NCBI GenBank assembly: GCA_963995505.1
Contig: OZ023197.1
Coordinates: 3,008,121 to 3,072,120 of the forward strand
Direction of reading: 5' to 3'
Length of the DNA: 64,000 nt
DNA from: Hypericum androsaemum
Lineage: Eukaryota > Streptophyta > Magnoliopsida > Malpighiales > Hypericaceae
Translations under genes and position numbers: made by a program
Part shown: positions 21,709-31,759 of the stretch, one piece after another
Numbering within the stretch: position 1 is the stretch's first letter
How the letters are laid out: every line of letters starts with the position of its first letter
Notes under the pieces: generated by a model
Database searches by the model: none
Seen by the model: only the letters and a program-made list of their open reading frames with translations
Told to the model about the DNA's origin: nothing

Positions 21709-24700
21709 TGGGTTATTGGTGGGAATTTAAATGAAATGGTTCTTTTTCGTTTTTTGTTTATTTTTTCTTTCTGGGTTTCTGAGATTCTGTGGTGGTGGTG
21801 GTATTGATTAGTGGAAAAACTGAGGGGAAAAGTAAAAGCTGAGCTTGTTTCGGGAAGAGGAGGAAGAAGGCTGGCTGGCTGGCTTCGGGTTGGAAGAGGG
21901 TGTGAGGGTTTTAAATGTGTTGTGTGTGTAAATGGTGGAGGAGGGCGGTGCCCTAATATATATATCTTTCTATAATATTCACTGTTCAGAGAAAGAGAGA
22001 GAAAGATGATATTGATATGGATGGTGAAGCAAGAGCACGTTGGTTTGGGAAAATGGGATTATTTGTCTTGTTATTTTTCTTGATACTTACTATCTAGATA
22101 GTCATTAAATCTGTTAATCTAGGTCTAAATTGTTTAAAATTTTTGAAGATTATAATTTTTTAAATAAATATTTGATCATATTGTGTATTCTAAAAAATTT
22201 GAGTTAAGTTAAAACGACTCTATAATGTTAATTTTTTTTCCTTTTCTGCGTTTATTTGACCTTTCAGTTGGATTTAATTTCGCTTTTGGGAGTTTTTGCT
22301 AGGACCCTTCGTTTTCGTGTCGGGACCAGGAGGACGCTTTACCGATCCGGGAATTAAATTTTCATTGTTTTAGCTTCATTTCTAATGTTGCATTTATCTC
22401 CAAAAAAGGTTACATTCATCTCTAAAAAGGTTACATTCAATCTTCACGATTTCATCAATAAATAATTTGTATATTATTCTCTTTCTGGCATGTGAACCGT
22501 GGGTAACATCAGAAATGAGAAGCCAATTTCTGGCAAAAAATTGTACATTAAACTTTCTATAAATTAATAAGGCTGCCGCACCGACGTCAAAGAAGGCTAA
22601 CAACAGGTGATCATGGTTGGAACTTGGACAAATTTGAATTGTAATTTCAAATTATCAAAAATATAATTCGTATTCGATTCGTCAAAGGACGAATTCAAAT
22701 TATAAACCGCAATTTGAATTTTTTTATTTTTCTTTGTTTTGTTTGAAACTATCAATAGGGAGATTAGAAAGTTATAGAATTGGGATCCAATTGTGTAAAT
22801 TTTGAGGGGTGGAAGAGGTAGGAGTGACCACGGTTCAAATTTGGGCGAATTCAAATTATAATTCGATAGATTCTAATTATAATTCGTATTTGATTTGTCC
22901 ACGTGTGATTTTGCTCTCTTAAATTTTACGACCATATGATTCAGGTTCTACCTGATTGTTGTTGCCACATTACTAATCTTATCTATTGTGACATGTTACT
23001 TTATGAATTTTAGAGAAAAATAAGGCAAATTCGGTAGCATTGTCATTCGAATTGGACTAGGAGTAGATGGACAGTATCTACATTGGGGCCAACATTATGC
23101 CACAAGGATAAAAATAATCATGTGATATGATATGTCAATAAAAATTAATGTAAGCTTAGGTAAGAAGAATTGGTGAATGTAACTTGATTGTAAGTCAAAT
23201 AAAATTTATGTCATTCGATCAAAAATTTAAAACTAAACACAGGTGAGGCCTGGTTGTAATGTAAGCTATGGAGTAATAAAATATAATTTTACCTCTCAAA
23301 AGAAATATATAATGGTATATCAAAATCGGATATTATTAACTAAAGCAAAAGATGAGAGAAGGATAATTCATAGAGGAAGGAACCACCTCCTCGAAAATGT
23401 AAAAAGATAGAAAATTTGCACCATCAACGTTGGAGTCCAATTCACGGATACTACATAACTTTGATGGGAATAATAAATACTTACATCAATCAGTATGAAT
23501 TATATTCAATACTTGGAAAAAGAGTTACTTGATTAAAATCTAGACAAAGTAGTCTAATAAAATATTCGATTATAGATTATATCAATAAAAAACATAACTT
23601 GGACGGGAAAAGTAGTTAAATATGAATTGGTCGTCGGTACATGCAAAATTATCTGTGGTGCCTATCAATTACCATTAATATCGCGTAATATGAATTAGTT
23701 TCTTTAACCCTTTTATGCTAAAAAAAATCAGATCAAGCTTCAAACGGTCCATAAAATTACCTAAATAAAAAATGTACACAATTGACATTTTCCTACTAAA
23801 ACAAGAATACAATTTGTTTTACTATAAATTATATACAAGAATCCTAATTAAATTTTCTTAATAATGTGGACAAAATAAATCTAGGTGAGCTTATTACATG
23901 CTTACACTAGGAGACGTACTATTTATTTAGTATATATTTATAGGTGATTAATATTGAATGACATTTATGAGTGATGTAATCAATAGCAACTGTAATTATT
24001 TGTTATTGTCCATGTTATTTTTATGGGTAAATACAATTCTACTTATTCAAATTTATTTTAATAATGTTTCTGTTTGGAGACATTTAATTTAAACCAAGTC
24101 CGTAAAATTTCTGGTTCCATAATTTTTTTATTTAAGAAGACGCGTACGAATGTGTTGAAGTGTTCCTCATTTAAAAGGTGATATATCCGATCAGCATATA
24201 AATTAATTATAGGAGCGCAAGAGAACATTGCCGTCGAAGTGAAATTGTTTATCAAACAATTATTTTTGAAACCCAACAATTCTATGATCACTCTCGCTCG
24301 TGCACGTAGCTATTTCAAATATACGTGTCGAGTTACAATTTTTTAAAATACAAAAACGTTAAATATTTGTTAATTAATATTTTATCTAATTTAAATCTAA
24401 ATTATCTGATTCAACAAATATTTAGATATTATATAATTTAAAACTTTCAAGTATATTTCAAATATTATTACCAAGTATTCAATGTATAGTTATTTTAAAT
24501 AACCGAAACTCTTTAATTTAAATCTTACAAAACAACAATTGAAATATTAGGTAAAGATTACTTTGTCATCAATTGAAGTCACATGTATTCGAACATTAAT
24601 TAGTCTAATAATATGTGAGTATAATAATATAAAATATCGAACGATCCAGAATATATATCCGAATTAAGACATTTAAGTGTGGTGGAATTGAAGCATCGGC

Positions 24701-25173
24701 ATCGGTCAGCGAAACGGGATTACGGCTAGGAAGAAGACAGCAGTTGAAAAGGTGATATGCAGATTGATTCTCCGTTGTTGCGACAGAATGCTAAACCTCT
24801 ATGATTTTTTTTATATTACTTGATAATAGAGCGGCTAATTTAATTACAAATATTTAGTGCAAATTTTGGTGACAAATATTTAATACTATTATATTTTTTA
24901 AATTTTAAATTTATGACCCATTTAATATAAAACAATTATCTCAACACTCAATCTAAGTGATTGTTCGTACCTATGATTTCTTTCCTCTGCCATTATTAAA
25001 AAAAAGGAAGGACGCCCAAACCCGTGCATGAGGAGGTGCTTAGGTTTCTGTGCGGACAGTAGCGTAGTCTTGTACAAGTTTTCTTATTGCCGCCTTTTCT
25101 GTTCTTGTTTTCTTGTTCCTTAGCCCACCAATTTTCTTCACTTCGAAGTTAGGTATTACGGCGGGACGGAAGT
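21709..25173. other. Long AT-rich intergenic region
   Basis: The part next to ABI4 (to about 22000) is its leader and promoter, with TATATATA at about 21957-21966. Around 22620-22910 the words GAATTCAAATTATAA and ATTCGTATT(C/T)GATT recur, giving imperfect direct and inverted similarity, perhaps a decayed short element without clear ends. The rest is AT-rich with no gene. A 77-codon minus frame at 24058-24291 has no recognised domain. Confidence 0.4.
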
Positions 25174-25182
25174 TAAAATCAT

Positions 25183-26714
25183 GGGATAATTACTACCAGA
25201 CTTTTGGTGTTTGGCATATTCGCCTCTCACTCTCCTGGTGTTCGAAAATCGATTAAAAATACTCCCTAGTTTGGTAAAATTATACTACCAGACCCCTGGC
25301 TGACGTCAGTGACCATTTTTTTCTTTTTTTGTCATAGAAATGACTGTTATACCTTTGAAAAAAATAAAAAAAAATTAATCACCAACATCTTCTCCTCGCC
25401 ATCTCCATCTTCAACATCTTCTTTCCTCAAACCTAGAATCTCAAACTCTACAACACCATCAAAGCTTAATCGAATCCACCATCCAAACGATGAAAACAGG
25501 AACCATCTTCAACCTTGGTTCACCTCCATTTTTCAAATCATAAAAATAAAACATCAAGAATATCATATATATTACATCTGACAAAAGTGAAAAACAAGGC
25601 ACCATCTTCAACCTCAGTTCGCCTCCATTTTAAATGAAGCCCCACTAAAATCCCCAAATTTTCCTCCCAAACCCTAAACCGTCCGTTCCCGATTCTGCCA
25701 GAGAGTTACAAGGACTTGGAGATGGAGCTGGACTTCAGTCTCGTCGTGTTCAGCTGGACTTGGAGATGGAGAGGTACCTTACGCCCCCGGTGCTCGAGAC
25801 ACCGCCGCCGCTTGTCGTTGTCCATAATGGAGGGGCGCAGTTCGCCGCGAATCAGGGAGAGAGAATCTGAGCGGAGCTCACCGCGAATCCAGACACCGCC
25901 GGCGTATGGTCTTCCTCGTCCACAACGCCTCCACCAACCCGGACACCTCCGTCGCCACCTTCGCCCTCAAAGTCGTCTATAAGTCCACGTTCTACTCCAA
26001 GTTCGAGGCCGAGCGATGCAAAGATGACGACGGCGATGCGACAACAGGAAAAGAGGGGTTCGGCATCAAAGAGTACTTCGAGAGGCCGTGGGCCCTACCC
26101 GAGATGGCGTCATTCTCGTTCATCCTAATTAATTGGTTAAAATCTGGTTTCCCTTGGAGATCTGGATGTGTCTTTTGCCTGTTTTCTCCCTTGACTTTAC
26201 TGGGTTCGGGTCACATGTATTGATTGATTGCTCTTTTGCTGGTTTTACGAATTAGGTATTCTTTGTTTACTTGTTTTTGATGAGTTGGGGATTGATTGTA
26301 TTCCCAGATTTGCTGCATTAAATAAATTGGGATTTTTTTCTTTTTGCCGTTGCTTTGAACTGGGTACCTTGAGTTTATATTGATTCGGTTATTTTTATGA
26401 ATTGGGTGCCTTGATTTTATATTGATTCTGTTGGTTTCTATGAACTGGGTACCTTGAATTTTGGTGGAGACGATGGTTGAAGTTGGGTGTCAGGTCAATG
26501 TGGAAGATGGAGGGGAGGAGATAATTTTTTTTATTTTTTAAGGGGTATTTTTGTCATTTTCATGACAAAAAAAGGAAAAAATAGCCGCTGACGTCAGCCA
26601 GGGGCCTGATAGTATAATTTTGCCAAACTAGGGGCTGTTTTTAATCGATTTTCGAACACCAAAGGAGTGAGAGGCGAATATGCCAAACACTTGAGACCTG
26701 GTAGTAATTATCCC
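25183..26714. mobile_element. Mutator-like element with gene-like cargo (candidate Pack-MULE), 9-bp TSD
   Basis: Inverted ends of about 140 bp, roughly 85-90% alike by eye, start GGGATAATTACTACCAG and share TGTTTGGCATATTCGCC, TTCGAAAATCGATTAAAAA and CCCTGGCTGACGTCAG. The element is flanked by perfect 9-bp duplications TAAAATCAT at 25174-25182 and 26715-26723, the Mutator hallmark. No transposase is encoded. The interior contains a GC-rich, codon-biased segment at about 25700-26110 in an AT-rich setting, and two near copies of ACCATCTTCAACCT (about 25503 and 25603). Long inverted ends, 9-bp TSD and gene-like cargo together fit a Pack-MULE, a non-autonomous element that has captured host sequence. 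Confidence 0.88.
25906..26223 (+). pseudogene. Gene-like segment captured inside the MULE
   Basis: An open frame of 105 codons beginning MVFLVHNASTNPDTS. Up to about residue 72 the third codon positions are strongly C/G rich (for example FALKVVYKSTFYSKFEAE and GIKEYFERPWALPEMASFSF), while the rest is AT-rich and looks like run-on into intron or element DNA. I do not recognise the parent gene. A different frame just upstream (from about 25767) also reads in a coding-like way, so several exon pieces may have been joined. Whether it is transcribed from the inverted end is unknown. Confidence 0.55.
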
Positions 26715-26723
26715 TAAAATCAT

Positions 26724-27208
26724 CGAAACTTCGTATCTGTGAAGTGGATCAGAGGTTGAGATTAACTTATTGTCAGTCGCGAGTATTGCTGATTTTATTT
26801 ATCTACAGTTTTGAATTAGATTAATTTATTGTCTTTAAGAGTTTTGTTTGATCGCATAATAATATTACCAAATCGTTAGCTGCGAATGATGTGTTTTGTA
26901 ACAAATATTAAAAATTTACCAAACTGTATATTAAATAGATTGAATATGAAAATAATTAAACTATAACTTTAAACTGATTAAATATGGAAATTATAATATC
27001 AATTTAGGATAATGAAGCTCGTGGGCTAAGAATGAATTTCGTCCAAGTGTCGTTTTCCTTTAGCCTCTTTTTTTAGGCACCGTACATATTAGACCTTACC
27101 CGTACTCATTTCTAGAAGTTCTCAAACAAATGTTAGTTTCGTATTCAAAATTCGATATTCCAAATATTATTTATCCTTCCAATCAGCTCTCGGTATTGAT
27201 AATGTTTC
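26724..27208. other. Intergenic, no gene seen
   Basis: AT-rich DNA between the MULE and the LINE-type insertion. No supported feature. Confidence 0.5.
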
Positions 27209-27225
27209 AGAATGTTAATACTTAT

Positions 27226-27458
27226 TTTTTTAATAAGTGGATTAGTATTATATATAATACCAGACAAATTTACAGATACATGAGTTTACATGGAAGAACA
27301 AATCCTCAAGTATGAAAGAACCTACCAAAACACAAAAACAAGATTACATGTACAATCAACCAAAAAACCAATTGCATAAGCAATCTCGCCTTATCTAGAA
27401 GTGCGACATCCATCCGACGAATGACAAACCCGAAAGCTCTCCGCCAAACAAAAAAAGA
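27226..27458 (-). mobile_element. Truncated LINE/retroposon insertion (233 bp) with 17-bp TSD
   Basis: The 17-bp word AGAATGTTAATACTTAT is repeated exactly at 27209-27225 and 27459-27475. The insert starts with a T-run on the plus strand, so on the minus strand it ends in a short oligo(A) tract, as expected for target-primed reverse transcription. The minus-strand 3' part resembles plant LINE tails (TGTAATCTTG and GTCTGGTATTATATATAATAC). It is a 5'-truncated non-LTR copy; coding sequence is not evident. Confidence 0.8.
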
Positions 27459-27599
27459 AGAATGTTAATACTTATAACATTAATTTTATCACATGCTAAG
27501 GAAGATAAATGGTATTTTTTATTAATCTAAATTTGAGTAAAATTTTTAAAAGATAATAAAATTATTCTAACAAATGTAAACGAGACAATATTCTTAGAG

Positions 27600-28639
27600 G
27601 TTCAAAGAGAAATGCCAAGTTCACGTGTTCTCCTCCCCTCTACGGGCTCTCCTCCTCCCGATCCCATCTTGATTCGAAACCCGAACATCGCCCCGAAATT
27701 ACTTTATTACCCCCAGCTTTTTCCTTTCGAATCCCAATGGACCCCACAACCCCAGCCCAACAATCCGGCCCAAACCAAAACGGGCCGGTCAAGACGGAAC
27801 CAGAACGGGCGCCAAAACCAAGATCCAGATCGGCGCCATTGCGTTGAGAAGGTCAAGGTCAACCCCAGGTTAACGCCGGCGGTGGAAGACAAGGCGGCGC
27901 GTGGACGGGGGCGAGTGGCGGGAGCTGGCGAGCGGATGAACTTGCTCTCGTCGACTCGCAGGTAGAGCTCGCGGGGCGGACCGCCACGTGGCGGCGGCTA
28001 GGGTTCGTTCTCCTCGTTAATGTTAGGTATACCCTTGTTTTGAACCTGTACCGGAGCTGGCGAGGGCGGTCGAGTTCGAGCGGATGAACTTGCTCTCGTC
28101 GACTCGCAGGTAGAGCTCGCGGGGCGTACCGCCACGTGGCGGCAGCTAGGGTTCGTTCTCCTCGTTAATGTTAGGTATATCCTTGTTTTGAACCTGTACG
28201 CTTACGTTTCCGATCATAAGTTCGTCGTTATACTATCAGCTATTTGCTGAACGTTTCGTCGTGCAAGATATGTGATTTGCGAATTCGCTTAGGCGCAATG
28301 AGGAAGAGATTAATCTTCAACGAGAAGTGACGCGGTCCGAAAGTCGAATAATGTCTTAGTTAGTGTGTTCATGTTCTCTTAGGAACAAACTGCAAGTGAT
28401 TTTATGGTTTGGGAGGTTTTAGTTAGGGTCCGAGTGTTGATCTTGTAACTAGAGATCATGTGGCTGATTGACCTAGTGCCCATCTGCCCGATGTTTTGTT
28501 AGATTGTTCGCGAAGATCCCCGAGATGTGGTTGATCGCTATGCCCTACTTGTTACATGGTCTGATTCCCTGGTGCCTCGGACACTTTGATCCCCGTGGTT
28601 GCTGAATAATCCAAGGACCGGTTTCTGTGCAGTCTATGC
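27600..28639. other. GC-rich region of uncertain nature, containing a 148-bp tandem duplication
   Basis: From about 27612 the sequence becomes GC-rich and holds two overlapping plus frames: 27612-27965 (117 codons, starting MPSSRVLLPSTG) and a shorter one from about 27738 starting MDPTTPAQQSGPNQNG. Neither matches a family I know. It could be the 5' part of the decayed gene seen at 28640-29085. The section 28200-28640 shows no frame. Confidence 0.35.
27929..28199. repeat. Tandem duplication, period 148 bp
   Basis: The stretch starting CGAGCGGATGAACTTGCTCT at 27929 recurs at 28077, and both copies continue through CCGCCACGTGGCGGC and GGTTCGTTCTCCTCGTTAAT to TTGAACCTGTAC (ending about 28051 and 28199). 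Only a handful of substitutions separate the copies, so the duplication is recent. Each copy carries the palindrome-like CCGCCACGTGGCGG with a G-box core. Confidence 0.85.
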
Positions 28640-29085
28640 CTTTCGGACTGGACATGGTGTTTCATCCTCCACCCTACCAGAACCAGAACCGAGCCCTACC
28701 TTGACTGTGTGAAGGATATGTGGAGAGATCGTAGCAAGGAACTCGAAGAGAGATGTGTTTTAAGCATATTCATTTGAACAACGAGGCATCGCGACAGGAC
28801 GAGCACAACTTAAAAGTGATTTCTGAATGCTCTTGGCGGAGTTGACGAGTGGGATCCTATACTGAAAGAGCCGGTAGAGATGGTAAGTTATAGCATTATG
28901 TTTCCTTAAATTTTCGAACCGCTGCAAGAAGGTCTCGCGTTTTTTCCCATTAAATCACAATTCTTACTGCAGGGATTCTGTTACTCAGGGATGAACAGAA
29001 AGTTGCTGACAAGCTCAATGGAAGTGTATTATACGTTGCTTGGCTGGGGAGAAGGCTTAGTCCAAGAGAGTGGGAGCCTCTATAG
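28640..29085 (+). pseudogene. Decayed protein-coding gene, family not recognised
   Basis: Coding-like pieces lie in order but in shifting frames: MPFGLDMVFHPPPYQNQNR (about 28647-28703), VKDMWRDRSKELEERC (about 28711-28758), HIHLNNEASRQDEHNLKV (about 28765-28818), NALGGVDEWDPILKEPVEM (about 28826-28882), a GTAAGT donor at 28883, an acceptor TACTGCAG ending at 28972, then RDEQKVADKLNGSVLYVAWL and GRRLSPREWEPL to TAG at 29083-29085. The pieces do not join in one frame, and the splice joint is also out of phase. This is the pattern of a broken gene. I cannot name the parent. Confidence 0.5.
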
Positions 29086-30576
29086 CACACAGCTGTTATG
29101 GATAAAAGTACGGAGACTCTTGATTTTTACACTTTGCCTCTTGCTGTTTACACATTTAAGTAGCACTTCCTTAATCCTTTGTTTTGTTTTGTTTTTGTTT
29201 ATAAAATTGCGGAGACTTTTGATTTTAACACCATTGGTCGATCAAATTCTCCCGACCCCGATCGGTCTGGTTCACTATTTTCACCTCTCATTTGGTTCCT
29301 AGTTCTTTGGTTCCCGGGTCTTCTGGTCCGATAAATCGAATGCTCACCCTTATGATCTTGCTGTCCACGAGGTTTTTCTTTCGTTGTGGTTGAAGATGCC
29401 CAACTGACTGATACAACTTCTGCAGATCTTGGACACGATTTCCCTCTGTTGGTTTTTCTTACGTCAACTTGGCAGGCCTTCATTCTGAAAGCGCTAGGAC
29501 AATCGTTTGCTCTTCGTGCAACTTAATAGGAGGGGAGATTATAGACAACATGCTATCGCCCCATTTTTCGTTGTCGGTGATTTTATTTAGAGTCGAGCAC
29601 TATCAGACTCTATTCAAAGCTCGAGATCTTTTGAGAGAATCATTTGCTCTTTGTGGAACTTAATAGGAGGGGATATTCTAGACGATATGTCCATTTATTT
29701 CAGCTTAGAGATAAGGTAGAACCTAGTTGAGGGTTATGCTCTGTTTGCATCTGATTTCTTCCTTTCGTACACAAGATGTGGACTCTCCACATGCTTATGT
29801 CCTTTTGGGGGTCCTCACAAATGTATTTTTTTTTCTTTCATTTTTCTCCTCACAGGCGACTCCCAATCTCTGCGTGCTAAAATATTCTAATTACCGACTA
29901 AACTAGAACAATTATCTATCAGTCGATCTACGCATTCCGTCAGGACCATAGAAGATACCAACTTGGTAGTGGGAATCAACTAAGAATGCATTAGGCTATG
30001 TTCCTATGAAATAATCATCTTCCACAAGAACATAGGCTGACCTTCAATTTGGGACTTTCTAGAGGCTGACGACTTCCAATTCAAGCGTGTGGTTGAAGAA
30101 ACTTCTATCCCTTTGTCTTATGACAATAGACGCTGAACTTTGGATTCCAATTGCACCAAATCATAGTGCAGGTTTTGTGGTGGGGCTGGTGGTATGATTG
30201 GCCACTATTTCACATTGCAAGATAATTGTATAAACAGTAAGCAAAAGCGTACCCGAATTTACGTCTTACGAGGCATCAATGTTATCCTCTCTTTTTGTTG
30301 CTTGTAGTGAAGATAACATCAAACAATAGCTAGGTCCAATTATCAGAGCTAGGACTCAGAAGGGTATCTAGGTAGCAATTTCTAAAAGCATATGCACTTA
30401 AAAATGGTAAGAATTCACTCCCAATTGCGTAATTAGCTTGAAATATTGAAGATGAACTTGCTACTAGCAGACATTAATTACCATATTCATCTCTAGTGGA
30501 CATCATTAAGTATCACACATAACTTCAGTTTCATCCTTGAGACTTAAACAACAGAGGGACATAGAAGAAGGAACGA
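29086..30576. other. Intergenic, with one short direct repeat
   Basis: A word of about 35 bp (TTTGCTCTTCGTGCAACTTA...GGAGGGGA) at 29506 is repeated with a few changes at 29643. Open frames at 28991-29302 and 29199-29663 have no recognised content. About 30450-30576 is probably the 3' region of the LBD gene. Confidence 0.4.
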
Positions 30577-31092
30577 TCACAAGAGATATGGTAATTGGGT
30601 GAGATCATTGACCAAAGATTCATTCTGGCTCAGTTCATATGAATTCTGGATAAGACCATCAAGCCATCCACCACCGCCAACAGGGATGAATTCATCGCCG
30701 CTCGCCTCTCCAATACCATCATCAGCCAACATGGTAGACGAATTGGGAGCGTACCGAGCCAGGCGGGCTCTTGCGACAGCGAGATCGAGTTGCAGCTCTA
30801 CCATCTTCATCTGCAGGAGAGCTATAGTGCCAATGCAGCCGTAGACAGGGTCCTTAAGCCTCGCCTCGGCCTCGTATGCCAGAGAATTGACAGTGTCCTC
30901 CCTTTTCTCTTCAGGGACTAATGTCAGGATCTTGCTCACATTGCTTGCACCAAACACTTTGTGCACCTTGGCGAACTTCTTCGGCTCGTCGGACCGGAAA
31001 TACGAAGCGAATATGCAGTTGGCTGTGCATCTTCTCTTCAACAGCTTGCAAGCTGCACATGAGGAGCTCGAACGTGGTTCATATGTCCTCAT
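30577..31092 (-). CDS. LOB-domain (LBD) transcription factor, class I, LBD21-like
   Basis: Single frame of 171 residues, ATG at 31090-31092. The LOB domain begins at about residue 11: the DNA-binding C-block Cys12-x2-Cys15-x6-Cys22-x3-Cys26, the GAS block FGASNVSKIL (47-56), DPVYGCIG (81-88), and the class I leucine-zipper-like repeat Leu93-x6-Leu100-x3-Leu104-x6-Leu111. The opening EPRSSSSCAACKLLKRRC is characteristic of LBD21-type proteins. LBDs are plant-specific nuclear regulators of organ boundaries and lateral organ development that dimerise through the coiled coil. No intron is needed. A tRNA-Ile gene begins 130 bp upstream in the opposite direction, so this promoter is compressed. Confidence 0.92.
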   Translation of the reverse strand: MRTYEPRSSSSCAACKLLKRRCTANCIFASYFRSDEPKKFAKVHKVFGASNVSKILTLVPEEKREDTVNSLAYEAEARLKDPVYGCIGTIALLQMKMVELQLDLAVARARLARYAPNSSTMLADDGIGEASGDEFIPVGGGGWLDGLIQNSYELSQNESLVNDLTQLPYLL

Positions 31093-31222
31093 GGCTTCAC
31101 CTTATAGAAACACTTCTTTTGTGTCTATATCACCACATGCCATGTCCTCTTATTTGTATAAATACCCTTCCTGTATTAGTTATTTAAGTTTTATCTATTT
31201 GAACTGTTCATCAATCCAAATC

Positions 31223-31296
31223 GGCCTATTAGCTCAGTTGGTTAGAGCGTCGTGCTAATAACGCGAAGGTCACAGGTTCGAGACCTGTATGGGCCA
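31223..31296 (+). tRNA. tRNA-Ile (anticodon AAU)
   Basis: 74 nt folding into a standard cloverleaf: acceptor GGCCTAT (31223-31229) pairs with ATGGGCC (31289-31295) with one G-U, D-arm with AGCTCAGTTGGTTAGAGC, anticodon loop CTAATAA with AAT at 31257-31259, and T-arm with GGTTCGAGACC. The discriminator base is A; CCA is not encoded. CAA-type sequence just upstream (CATCAATCCAAATC) and a T-run downstream (31297-31305) fit plant Pol III start and termination. Confidence 0.97.
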
Positions 31297-31306
31297 TTTC
31301 TTTTTC

Positions 31307-31757
31307 AATTATTGCACAGTTAAAAATGTAAATGCAAAATTAATTGGTTTAATTAATATAAAAACTAAACTAACAATTAATCGATGTTATTTTTCTATTA
31401 TTTTAAAAATTTTGGGTATGATCCAAGCATAATATCCTATGAAACCATATTCATGCCTTTTAAAAAAATTAGGATCCAGTCTAAACTAAACAATTGGTAA
31501 GATCCAAGCATCATATTATAGATCAAAATACATAATTATTGCACAATAAAAAATGTAAATGCAAAATTAATTGGTTTAATTAATATAAAAAACTAAACAA
31601 ACAATTAATCGATGTTATTTTTCTATTATTTTAAAAATTTTGAGTAGGATCCAAGCATAATCCTATGGAACCATATTCATGCCTTTTTTTAAAATTAGGA
31701 TCAAGTCTAAACTAAACAATTGGTAGGATCCGATCATGATCTTATAGATCAAAATCT
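31307..31757. repeat. Tandem duplication, period about 227 bp, behind tRNA-Ile
   Basis: The unit starting AATTATTGCACA at 31307 recurs at 31534. Long stretches match exactly, including AATGCAAAATTAATTGGTTT and AACAATTAATCGATGTTATT, ending near TTATAGATCAAAAT in each copy. Copies differ at scattered bases and small indels. No coding content. Confidence 0.85.
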
Positions 31758-31759
31758 AC

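Noticed and set aside
20752..21730. Plus-strand frames over the ABI4-like gene
   Set aside because: Antisense shadows of a GC-rich intronless gene with a full AP2 domain.
22615..22910. Possible MITE from imperfect inverted similarity of GGACAAAT ends
   Set aside because: Ends match poorly and no target-site duplication could be found; low-complexity AT repeats explain the similarity.
24058..24291. 77-codon minus frame
   Set aside because: Has some protein-like stretches, but no family recognised and no neighbouring support.
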